Origin: Bacteroidota bacterium
GTDB taxonomy: Bacteria; Bacteroidota; Bacteroidia; 2-12-FULL-35-15
DNA length: 64,000 bases
Direction: 5' to 3'
Assembly: GCA_029237775.1 (NCBI GenBank)
Contig: JAQZBR010000004.1
Span: 434,001 to 498,000 of the forward strand
Part shown: piece after piece, positions 1 through 7,509 of the stretch
Layout: each line of letters starts with the position of its first letter
How positions within the stretch are numbered: the first letter of the stretch is position 1
Notes under the pieces: generated by a model
Told to the model about the DNA's origin: nothing
The model's input: the letters and a program-made list of their open reading frames with translations, nothing else
Databases searched by the model: none
Made by a program: the position numbers and the translations under genes

Positions 1-103
1 GACGCCAATCCTGTTCAACTGAATTATTATCCTTCAAATATTGTTGAAATAATTCTTCCATTGCAACAACATCTCCGTTACCTAAAAACGAAAACTTATC
101 CAT
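1..103 (-). CDS. sucA: 2-oxoglutarate dehydrogenase E1 component, N-terminal fragment
   Basis: Partial gene cut by the window edge. Reading the minus strand from the ATG at 101-103 gives 34 codons with no stop, beginning MDKFSFLGN and continuing with an EELFQQYLKDNNSVEQDWR segment. That is the characteristic N-terminus of the thiamine-dependent E1 subunit of 2-oxoglutarate dehydrogenase, where a short helix binds the E2 core, followed by the L-Y-x-x-Y/F-L-x-(D/N)-P/N-x-S-V-x-x-x-W pattern. The enzyme decarboxylates 2-oxoglutarate in the TCA cycle. Only the first few per cent of the protein is visible, so the catalytic domain cannot be checked. The call rests on the N-terminal signature alone. 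Confidence 0.8.
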   Translation of the reverse strand, partial: MDKFSFLGNGDVVAMEELFQQYLKDNNSVEQDWR

Positions 104-193
104 ATCCTTAGTGTAAGGAAACAAATTTAAGATTTTTAGCTGAAAAAGGGAAGAATTTGGAGGTATTTCTCGGCACGCCTCAAACCCTTATCA

Positions 194-547
194 TTACTTG
201 CTTTTATAATGATTTCGGATCACCACCTTTTGCAGTTCACGTTTTATGATAAGATCGGTAATTATTGCCGAAAAAGGCTCAGAGGAATTATTATCGACTG
301 CCTTCTTCACCTGCTCATCATTCAGATCGATCCGATATAGAATTCCCATAAACTTTGAACGGTTGGAATCTATTAACGTTTTAATGTGCGGCTCTATTTG
401 ATCGAAGAGCTCCTCGTATGCATTGTAAGCATTCCCTGAAAAATTAATTTCCATTCCGAACATTTCAAAATCCTTGATGATCTGATCGGCTGTAGCCTTG
501 ATCAAATCGAGCTGGTTGAAATATCGGGAGAGGTCGGAGAAGTTCAT
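194..547 (-). CDS. Conserved-looking small cytoplasmic protein, unknown function
   Basis: A 117-residue soluble protein with no signal peptide or membrane segment, which I do not recognise. It is mostly charged and predicted helical, with a run of acidic and aromatic residues in the first 70 positions and a basic C-terminus ending NHYKSK. It lies 12 bases downstream of the 267-residue membrane protein on the same strand, so the two are probably co-transcribed. It stops about 90 bases short of sucA. Normal codon use and the tight spacing support it being a real gene. Confidence 0.6.
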   Translation of the reverse strand: MNFSDLSRYFNQLDLIKATADQIIKDFEMFGMEINFSGNAYNAYEELFDQIEPHIKTLIDSNRSKFMGILYRIDLNDEQVKKAVDNNSSEPFSAIITDLIIKRELQKVVIRNHYKSK

Positions 548-559
548 TTTCTATCCTTT

Positions 560-1363
560 TCAGCTCCCGATTTTTCCATACCGTTGATACTCGGAAAAAT
601 ATAAAACGATTTTTTTACCGTTTTTAATAACCGGATAAAACAGTTCATAATGTCCGTCAATTGAACTAAACCTGACTTCCTCCACCCTATCATAAAAAAC
701 TCCAATTAAATATTTTCTTTCTTCTTCGGTAGTTTCTTGAATAAAATCAATTTTCACGGGCCCTATGGAGTCATTGTTATTTCTGTGGTAAGTCCTGAAT
801 CCAAGAAAAACTTTTGACTTATCAATGCTATCAGCAACAATTACAGTGACAAAAGGGAAGTGTTTATCTGTCTTAGCAAACAAATCCAGTGTATTATCAG
901 TTTCCATGATCCATTTCTCATTGAAAGAATAGTTGACAAGCTTTTCAGACTTTTCCAAATTACTTTCAACAATAGATTTTGCCGATGCAATTAACATTTT
1001 TTCTTTTTTCCGCGAAGTAAGATAATCACCGCCAAACAAAAGCCCGAATATCAAGGGAAAGCTTAACCCAAAAACAATTCCCAATCTTTTGGATCCCTGT
1101 TTCGACATCTGAATGTCATCGACATTGTGCCTGTCCGCAATTCGCGTCAAATTAAACATCAGATTAATTATTAAGGCTCCAACCATCAACGCGAGGATTC
1201 CAACCACACTTAAATAAAATGTTTCGGTAAGATTCTCCCTAAATACCTTAAGACCAAAAACTGTTATTGAAATAAATATAAACACCCAATACACCAACAG
1301 TACTATTGAGGTAATACCTATTACATTACTTAATTTAACCAATGCTTTATTATTCATCTCCAC
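560..1363 (-). CDS. Membrane protein of unknown function with three N-terminal TM segments
   Basis: The 267-residue product has three hydrophobic segments, at about residues 13-38, 50-70 and 92-112, followed by a soluble domain of about 150 residues rich in charged and aromatic positions. No family is recognised. The start is either the ATG at 1363 or the ATG two codons later (MNNK); nothing in the sequence settles it. It probably forms a two-gene unit with the 117-residue gene 12 bases downstream. Confidence 0.6.
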   Translation of the reverse strand: MEMNNKALVKLSNVIGITSIVLLVYWVFIFISITVFGLKVFRENLTETFYLSVVGILALMVGALIINLMFNLTRIADRHNVDDIQMSKQGSKRLGIVFGLSFPLIFGLLFGGDYLTSRKKEKMLIASAKSIVESNLEKSEKLVNYSFNEKWIMETDNTLDLFAKTDKHFPFVTVIVADSIDKSKVFLGFRTYHRNNNDSIGPVKIDFIQETTEEERKYLIGVFYDRVEEVRFSSIDGHYELFYPVIKNGKKIVLYFSEYQRYGKIGS

Positions 1364-1410
1364 ATATCTAAATTAGCGTTCATTATCATTTTAAGTGATG
1401 AATTTTCATT

Positions 1411-1731
1411 TCATTTTTTTATTCTATCCAGCCTCAATCGCGCAACCACTCTATCATTTACGATATGCTCATTGATGATCTCATCCACATCACTTAACTC
1501 AACACCCACATAGAAAACTCCTTCGGGGTACACTACAATCGTTTGTCCGTAATCACAAATATCCAGACAACCTGCCTTTTGTGCACGAAGCTTAACGGGC
1601 AAATTCTTTTCTTTCAGCTTCTTTTTAAAAGCATCAACTATTTCCATTCCGTGCGATTCCCCGCAGCTTTTTCTGTGAGCTCCCTCAGCACGCTGATTGG
1701 TGCAGATAAAAATATGCTTTTCGTATACCAT
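1411..1731 (-). CDS. Thioredoxin-like [2Fe-2S] ferredoxin
   Basis: This 106-residue protein belongs by pattern to the thioredoxin-fold [2Fe-2S] ferredoxins (the NuoE C-terminal-like, shethna-type group). It opens with a strand ending in a cysteine (HIFICTNQ). A second cysteine follows in KSCGESHG, and a pair lies in AGCLDICDYG, followed by the usual hydrophobic strand VVYPEGVFYVGV. These four cysteines (about residues 10, 23, 55 and 59) match the cluster ligands of the family. The likely role is electron transfer with an unknown partner. The neighbours do not reveal one. Confidence 0.85.
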   Translation of the reverse strand: MVYEKHIFICTNQRAEGAHRKSCGESHGMEIVDAFKKKLKEKNLPVKLRAQKAGCLDICDYGQTIVVYPEGVFYVGVELSDVDEIINEHIVNDRVVARLRLDRIKK

Positions 1732-1750
1732 TGTTCTGATTCTAATTTAT

Positions 1751-1888
1751 TACGAATTTACGAATCTAATCCATTAACGATTTATTAAAATATATCTCCT
1801 TTCTAGTAACGCAGATTCGTACATTCGTATTGATTCGTATTCGCTGAAGTACAGATTCGTATATTCATGAAGATTAGTTAATCCGTCA
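1751..1888. repeat. ATTCGTA-type intergenic repeats
   Basis: The gap between the ferredoxin and the TIGR01777 gene consists largely of variants of a short AT-rich unit. TACGAATTTACGAATC (1751-1766) is in one orientation. GATTCGTACATTCGTA and two further copies (1813-1870) are in the other, so the region is an imperfect inverted repeat. It ends with GATTAGTTAATCCGT immediately before the ATG at 1889. A very similar block precedes the ATG at 56422, and diverged copies occur near 38720 and 59380. Confidence 0.75.
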
Positions 1889-2797
1889 ATGAAGACAATT
1901 CTCATCACCGGTGCATCCGGACTAATAGGTAAGCATTTAACATCATTGCTCATAAGCAAAGGCTACCGGGTGATCCATCTTAGCCGCAAAGCTTCTACCA
2001 AAGATGGCATTGAAACTTTCGTCTGGGATGTTAGCCGAAAAACTATTGACCACACAGCAGTGTATCAGGCTGATTATATAATTCATTTGGCCGGTGCAGC
2101 TATTGCCGACAGAAAGTGGACTGAAGAAAGAAAAAAAGAGATTATTGACAGTCGCACTGAAAGCACCCGACTTTTATTTGAAAGCATAAAGCGGAACAAT
2201 AAGAAACTTCTGGCATTCATCTCCGCTTCCGCGATAGGTTATTATGGCGCAGTGACAAGTGATCATACTTTCATTGAAGAAGATCCTGCAGAAAATGATT
2301 TCATGGGAACATGTTGCAAACTGTGGGAAGATTCAACAGAAGCAATAAAACTCATGGATATAAGAACCGTTAAGATCCGCGTTGGAGTAGTTTTGGCCGG
2401 TGATGGCGGAGCCTTAACCAAGATGCTGCCCGCTGTCAAGGCTGGTCTCGGATCAGCATTAGGCTCAGGAAAACAATTCATTCCCTGGATCCACATAGAT
2501 GATATTTGTAATATCTTTTTAAAAGCAGTTGAGGATAAAACTATGAGCGGGCCTTATAACGGTGTTGCTCCCGCTCCTGTTACGAGCAATGAACTTAATA
2601 AATCAATCGCTAAGGTTTTACACAAACCCTATTTCTTTCCCAATGTCCCAAAGTTTGTACTAAAGTTCCTATTTGGCGACCGATCAATAATTTTCCTCGA
2701 AGGTAGCAGGGTGTCGTCAGAGAAGATTGAAAAGGCAGGCTTTACTTTCAGATATAAAAAAGTGGAAGACGCTTTGAAGGATTTGTTGGTGGGGTAG
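1889..2797 (+). CDS. TIGR01777 family NAD(P)-binding epimerase (SDR39U1-like)
   Basis: An atypical short-chain dehydrogenase of 302 residues. The dinucleotide-binding glycine motif GASGLIG lies at about residues 8-14. The family-specific segments HLAGAAIADRKWT, ISASAIGYYG and IRVGVVLAGDGGAL follow, and the C-terminus carries the DUF1731-like region (VPKFVLKFLFGDRS). The full length is normal for the family. The substrate is unknown; plant and bacterial relatives have been linked to cell division or redox roles, but nothing here tests that. The gene stands alone, diverging from the ferredoxin, and its start codon directly abuts a dispersed repeat. Confidence 0.88.
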   Translation: MKTILITGASGLIGKHLTSLLISKGYRVIHLSRKASTKDGIETFVWDVSRKTIDHTAVYQADYIIHLAGAAIADRKWTEERKKEIIDSRTESTRLLFESIKRNNKKLLAFISASAIGYYGAVTSDHTFIEEDPAENDFMGTCCKLWEDSTEAIKLMDIRTVKIRVGVVLAGDGGALTKMLPAVKAGLGSALGSGKQFIPWIHIDDICNIFLKAVEDKTMSGPYNGVAPAPVTSNELNKSIAKVLHKPYFFPNVPKFVLKFLFGDRSIIFLEGSRVSSEKIEKAGFTFRYKKVEDALKDLLVG

Positions 2798-2876
2798 TTT
2801 GTCTCTTATAGTTGGAAACTCTACACCGGGATTCACTTGTTTCTGTTCCTCCTAACTCTTAGCTACTCCTTACACA

Positions 2877-2995
2877 CGTTCTCGATAGAATTTCCTGAAA
2901 AAGGAAATCACTCGAACTGACAAGACACAGACAGTGCCTTTGTCTAACACCTTAAGTGGCCTTTGTGGTTTAGTCCGTAAGACTCCTATGGAGTG
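2877..2995. repeat. Palindromic and GGCCTTTGTGG-type intergenic repeats
   Basis: The roughly 250-base gap after the TIGR01777 gene contains no gene. It holds a hairpin, ATTTCCT-GAAAA-AGGAAAT at 2890-2908, within an imperfect larger palindrome (GTTCTCGA on the left, CTCGAAC on the right). Next comes AAGTGGCCTTTGTGGTTTA (2953-2972), the reverse of the AAGGCACTAAGG-type repeat seen at 38685. A short palindrome, ACTCC-TAT-GGAGT, lies at 2982-2994. All read as dispersed non-coding repeats. Confidence 0.55.
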
Positions 2996-3045
2996 GTAAA
3001 AACAGCCACACAGATACATAATTCATAAAATTCACAATTCGCAGC

Positions 3046-4026
3046 TTATACTTCGCGTACCATTAAGCTATCCGCAAATCCAATCAATGCATTTTTCTTT
3101 TCCTCTGAAACTGGGATATCCTTTAAACAACTCATTGCAGCATCATACTGCTTCTTCATTTCAGCACGCGCCAGCTCTTTTACATTGAGGAAATTATAAA
3201 TATTTGTAACAGCCTCCACTTTTTCTCTTGGTTCAAAATGCGGAGCTGCGATCCATTGCTGCAGCTCTTCCTTCAGATACCTGTTGCTTTCCGACATTTC
3301 CATTGCCTTAAGCAACAAATATGTTTTTTTATTTGCAATGATATCACCCCCTTTTTGCTTCCCGAATTTGTCAGCATCTGCATAAACGTCCAAAATGTCA
3401 TCCTGCAGCTGAAAAGCGATACCAATATGTTTTCCAAAGTTGTAAAGTTTTTGAGCGTCCTCTTCCCTGGCTCCACCGATCAACGCGCCCATCTTTAAAG
3501 CTCCGCCAAGCAAGACAGCAGTTTTCAGCTCGATCATTTTAATGTAGTTCGGGATTGAAACCTTAGAAACACTTTCGTAATTCATATCGAGCTGCTGGCC
3601 TTCGCACACCTTAGCCGCTGTATCACTGAATATCTCCAATAATACAGGAAGGAGTTTCACATCCGCTTTACACAGTTCCTGATAAGCGCGCACCATCATC
3701 GCATCACCGCTAAGGATAGCGATGTTATCATTCCACTTTTCATGCACAGTTTGTTTTCCTCTTCTCAAAGGAGCTTTATCCATAATATCGTCATGCACGA
3801 GTGTGAAATTGTGAAACAGCTCGATTGCAATAGATGGATGTAATGCTGCATTCACATCACCGTCAAAAAAGTCACAAGCCATTAACACCAGAACAGGGCG
3901 CATTCTCTTACCACCAAGTGACATAATATACTCAATGGGTTCGTATAATTCTTTAGGATTGGCGCCATATTTCCGGCCTTTTAATTCATCCACTATTAAC
4001 TGCTGATATGTGCTGATCTTGCTCAA
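3046..4026 (-). CDS. Trans-isoprenyl diphosphate synthase
   Basis: This 326-residue enzyme condenses isopentenyl diphosphate with an allylic diphosphate to make a linear prenyl chain for quinones, carotenoids or undecaprenyl precursors. It has the substrate-binding GGKRMRP motif (38-44), the first aspartate-rich motif DDIMD (79-83) with following LRRG, and the second one QLQDDILDVYAD. The first motif lacks the two-residue insertion usual in bacterial FPP synthases, so a longer-chain or geranylgeranyl product is possible; chain length cannot be read with certainty. It is the last gene of a tight minus-strand series after rfbA (19-base gap). Confidence 0.9.
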   Translation of the reverse strand: MSKISTYQQLIVDELKGRKYGANPKELYEPIEYIMSLGGKRMRPVLVLMACDFFDGDVNAALHPSIAIELFHNFTLVHDDIMDKAPLRRGKQTVHEKWNDNIAILSGDAMMVRAYQELCKADVKLLPVLLEIFSDTAAKVCEGQQLDMNYESVSKVSIPNYIKMIELKTAVLLGGALKMGALIGGAREEDAQKLYNFGKHIGIAFQLQDDILDVYADADKFGKQKGGDIIANKKTYLLLKAMEMSESNRYLKEELQQWIAAPHFEPREKVEAVTNIYNFLNVKELARAEMKKQYDAAMSCLKDIPVSEEKKNALIGFADSLMVREV

Positions 4027-4045
4027 TTCAATCTGTTTTATAAAA

Positions 4046-4909
4046 CTAATTATCGATCTGTTTCAAAAGATAAGTGCCGTATCCGCTTTTCACCAATGGC
4101 TTAGCAAGATCCTGCAGCTGTTCTTTATTTATATATCCCATTCTGTATGCCACTTCTTCAATACAACCAATCCTTAACCCTTGTCGTTCTTCAATTACCT
4201 GCACGAACTGGCCCGCCTGCATAAGAGATGCAAAAGTACCAGTATCAAGCCATGCTGTTCCGCGATCAAGGATCCCAACTTTCAATTTTCCTTGCTTCAG
4301 ATATTCTTTATTTACGTCAGTGATCTCATATTCACCTCTCGCGCTTGGCTTTAATTCCTTAGCGATCTTAATAACAGAATTGTCGTAAAAATATAATCCC
4401 GGCACGGCATAGTTGGATTTTGGTGTAGCAGGCTTTTCCTCTATCGACAAAACCTTTCCATCGTTATTGAATTCCACAACACCGTATCTTTCAGGGTCAG
4501 ATACATGGTAAGCGAATACCACTCCTCCATCGGGATTTTGGTGCTGTTTTAATAATCTGCCTAAACCGGCACCGTAAAATATATTATCACCAAGGACAAG
4601 CGCAACGGAATCATTTCCGATGAATTTCTCACCAATTACAAATGCCTGAGCAAGTCCGTTCGGCACCTCCTGAACAGCATAACTGAACTTGCATCCCAGG
4701 CTTTCTCCATTGCCTAATAGTCTTTCAAAATGGGGAAGGTCATGAGGAGTTGAAATGATCAATATTTCGGCTATCCCAGCCATCATCAGCACAGAGAGCG
4801 GATAATAGATCATTGGTTTGTCGTAAACGGGCATCAGCTGTTTGCTTACTGCGAGCGTGAGCGGGTGCAAGCGCGTTCCGGAGCCTCCGGCTAAAATGAT
4901 TCCTTTCAT
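4046..4909 (-). CDS. rfbA: Glucose-1-phosphate thymidylyltransferase
   Basis: A 287-residue nucleotidyltransferase forming dTDP-glucose from dTTP and glucose 1-phosphate, the first step to dTDP-rhamnose and related deoxysugars for surface polysaccharide. The N-terminus is the classic signature [16 protein letters not shown] followed by [37 protein letters not shown] and the [10 protein letters not shown] motif come later. The length matches RmlA. The usual rfbB, rfbC and rfbD partners are not adjacent. It sits between the MMPL exporter (46 bases upstream) and the prenyl synthase (19 bases downstream), an arrangement suggesting one transcript. Confidence 0.95.
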   Translation of the reverse strand: MKGIILAGGSGTRLHPLTLAVSKQLMPVYDKPMIYYPLSVLMMAGIAEILIISTPHDLPHFERLLGNGESLGCKFSYAVQEVPNGLAQAFVIGEKFIGNDSVALVLGDNIFYGAGLGRLLKQHQNPDGGVVFAYHVSDPERYGVVEFNNDGKVLSIEEKPATPKSNYAVPGLYFYDNSVIKIAKELKPSARGEYEITDVNKEYLKQGKLKVGILDRGTAWLDTGTFASLMQAGQFVQVIEERQGLRIGCIEEVAYRMGYINKEQLQDLAKPLVKSGYGTYLLKQIDN

Positions 4910-4955
4910 AAGTTCTTATTAAAATTTAAATGTAATTATAAATTGAATAAAAAAA

Positions 4956-7400
4956 TCAGCCTTTATCCTGATCGTTCTTGTTTTCAATTTTCAATTCATC
5001 AAGATCGATATCTTCCTCTTCATCGTAAACATCGATCAATGGTTCCTGTAAAAAAGCTTTATTTGTAATTCTCTTTTCAAGAGATAATAGGAAACATGGT
5101 AAAAGGATAAGGTTCGAACAGTAAGCAATAAGTAATGTTACCGAGATCAAAATTCCAAGAGCGGCTGTCCCGCCAAAGCTCGAAGCCGCAAAGATCCCAA
5201 ACCCGCAGAATAAAATAATGGCTGTATAAACCATACTGACTCCCGTTTCTTTGATCGTAAGTGAAACCGCTTTTGAAATACTTCCATGAGTTACTTTCAA
5301 TTCCTGACGGTATTTTGTAAGGAAGTATAATGTACCATCGGATGCAATCCCGAATGCAATACTGAAAACAAGAATTGTGCTGGGCTTAATGTAAATATGG
5401 AAATATCCCATGATCCCCGCAGTGATCATCAGTGGAACCAAGCTTGGGATCACAGAAATAAAGATCATGCGTGGCGACATGAACAATGTGTAGAGGACGA
5501 TAGCAATAAGAATCACGGCCAGCAGAACGCTTTCCAAAAGGTTTTGCACAAGAAATTGATTTCCCTGCAGGAACATTAAACTGTTTCCTGTGATCACTAC
5601 CTTATAGCTCTTGTCTTCACTTACTCTTTTGTTCGTTTCATAATCCCAGTTAAACACACTGTCAATACGGGGCTTAAGCTCTTCAACAAGCTTCTCCATC
5701 TCAATGGAGCCAATGTCCTTCATCTGAATGCTGATCCGGGTATATCGCTTAGTGCTGTCGATAAATGCGGCAAACATGTTTTGCTTACTTTTTGCGTCTT
5801 CTTTTGTGTACTCTGAAAGCGCTTGCAGTTCCATCGCTCCCGGGAGCCTGAAGCTTTTCTCTTCTCCGTTATTGTAAGCCTGATTTGCAAACTTGATCCC
5901 TTCTACCACTGATATAGCACGTGAGAATTGGGGATATTGAGCAAACAGCTTTTGAAGCTTGTTTATCTTGTATAATGTCCGTCCACCATCAGCGAACACT
6001 CCATTCGGCTTTTTAGTATCGATACTGATCTCAAAAGGCAATACACCGTTATAGTTCTTTTCAAAATATTTTAGATCAAGAAGAATAGGATCCTTTTTAG
6101 GAAGGTCATCCACCACATATCCCAGTGGCAAAATTTTAGTCATCCCGTAAGCAGAGATCACTACAATTACAACAACTGTTAAATAAATTGTTTTCCGGTA
6201 GTGGTGCACCCAAAAATCTACCTTAACGAGAAGCGATGTGATGATCTTACTTTGTAAATGTTTTGTATGCTTTACTGATGGTGCAGGTAAAAAGCTGAAA
6301 ACGATGGGCACAAGCATCAGCGAAACCGCATATGTAAGCATCACACTAATCGAGGATATCAATCCAAATTCGAAAAGCACCTGACTATCGGTTGAACAGA
6401 AAACGGCAAACCCAATCGATGTTGTGATGTTGGCCATAAAAAGTGAGATCGCCACTTTTTCTATTGCTCTTGCCAAAGCCTTTATCTTATTCCCATGGAT
6501 CCTGAATTCGGTATGATACTTATTCAGAAGCATAATACAGTTCGGCACACCGATAACAATCAATAAAGGAGGGATCAGACCGGTGAGAACAGAGATATGA
6601 TAACCAAAGAGAACGAGAATTCCGACCGACCAGATCACACCAACAAACACTACTGCCAATGAAAATATTACCGGCAGGAATGATCTGAAAAAAACCATTA
6701 AGATGATCGCTGTTACAATAAGTGCGAGGATCATAAACAGCGTCATTTCATTCTGGATCTTTCTTGCAACAGCGGTTCGGATATATGGCATCCCTGAATA
6801 ATGCACCTGAATGTGAGTAGCTTTTTCAAATTTATCTACCTGCGCTTTAATTGAATCCACGATCTGCAACCTGTTCTTTGTATTCAAAAGCTTGTTATCA
6901 AATGTGATCATCATCACAGTAGAATGAAGGGTATCGTTATAAACAATGCCTTTATAGAAAGGCAAATCTCGGACAACCTTTTCAAGGCTATCCAGTTCCT
7001 CTTGGCTTTCCGGCTTTCGTGAAAAAATTGGAACATTTTCGAATTTAATCAGACTGTCATTACGTTTCAGTGTCTGTAACCTAGCGACAGACACTACCGC
7101 TTTAACACCCCATACATCCTTTAATGAATTACCGAGGTCGTACCAATAATTGAAAGTCTTTAATTCATACAGATTGCTGTCAGGTATTCCAAGCACCATA
7201 ACGCTTCCGTCCTGACCAAACATTTTTTTGAAGGCCTTGTATTCTGTTGCAGTTGTATCATGGTCGGGTAAGAGCTTAGGTGCCTCGTAAGAAATTTCAG
7301 CTTTGAGGCCATAATAGGCCATTGCAGCAGTTATTGCCCCAAGCACAATGATGATCGCGAACCTGTTACGTAAAATAAATCTTGCAATAGCTGCCCACAT
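4956..7400 (-). CDS. MMPL/RND-superfamily transporter
   Basis: An 814-residue inner-membrane protein with the two-fold RND layout. One N-terminal TM is followed by a periplasmic loop of about 170 residues. A block of TM helices lies at roughly 215-365 and a further TM near 400. A second periplasmic loop and a final TM block (about 640-790) follow, then an acidic cytoplasmic tail. This is the MMPL/sterol-sensing-like group, whose members export lipids or hydrophobic molecules using the proton gradient. The substrate is not evident. Its place upstream of rfbA and the prenyl synthase hints at envelope lipid or polymer traffic, but that is inference. Confidence 0.85.
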   Translation of the reverse strand: MWAAIARFILRNRFAIIIVLGAITAAMAYYGLKAEISYEAPKLLPDHDTTATEYKAFKKMFGQDGSVMVLGIPDSNLYELKTFNYWYDLGNSLKDVWGVKAVVSVARLQTLKRNDSLIKFENVPIFSRKPESQEELDSLEKVVRDLPFYKGIVYNDTLHSTVMMITFDNKLLNTKNRLQIVDSIKAQVDKFEKATHIQVHYSGMPYIRTAVARKIQNEMTLFMILALIVTAIILMVFFRSFLPVIFSLAVVFVGVIWSVGILVLFGYHISVLTGLIPPLLIVIGVPNCIMLLNKYHTEFRIHGNKIKALARAIEKVAISLFMANITTSIGFAVFCSTDSQVLFEFGLISSISVMLTYAVSLMLVPIVFSFLPAPSVKHTKHLQSKIITSLLVKVDFWVHHYRKTIYLTVVVIVVISAYGMTKILPLGYVVDDLPKKDPILLDLKYFEKNYNGVLPFEISIDTKKPNGVFADGGRTLYKINKLQKLFAQYPQFSRAISVVEGIKFANQAYNNGEEKSFRLPGAMELQALSEYTKEDAKSKQNMFAAFIDSTKRYTRISIQMKDIGSIEMEKLVEELKPRIDSVFNWDYETNKRVSEDKSYKVVITGNSLMFLQGNQFLVQNLLESVLLAVILIAIVLYTLFMSPRMIFISVIPSLVPLMITAGIMGYFHIYIKPSTILVFSIAFGIASDGTLYFLTKYRQELKVTHGSISKAVSLTIKETGVSMVYTAIILFCGFGIFAASSFGGTAALGILISVTLLIAYCSNLILLPCFLLSLEKRITNKAFLQEPLIDVYDEEEDIDLDELKIENKNDQDKG

Positions 7401-7509
7401 AACGCTTCGGAGATTTAATTAATCAGATTTCTGATTAAAATTAACACTTCCCGAAATTAAGCATAATAATAATAACGGACAAAAACGCTTATCGCTGAAT
7501 CCGGCACTG

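Noticed and set aside
2797-3045. Small RNA in the hairpin-rich gap
   Set aside because: The hairpins belong to repeats resembling others in the window, and no promoter with adjacent terminator was found.
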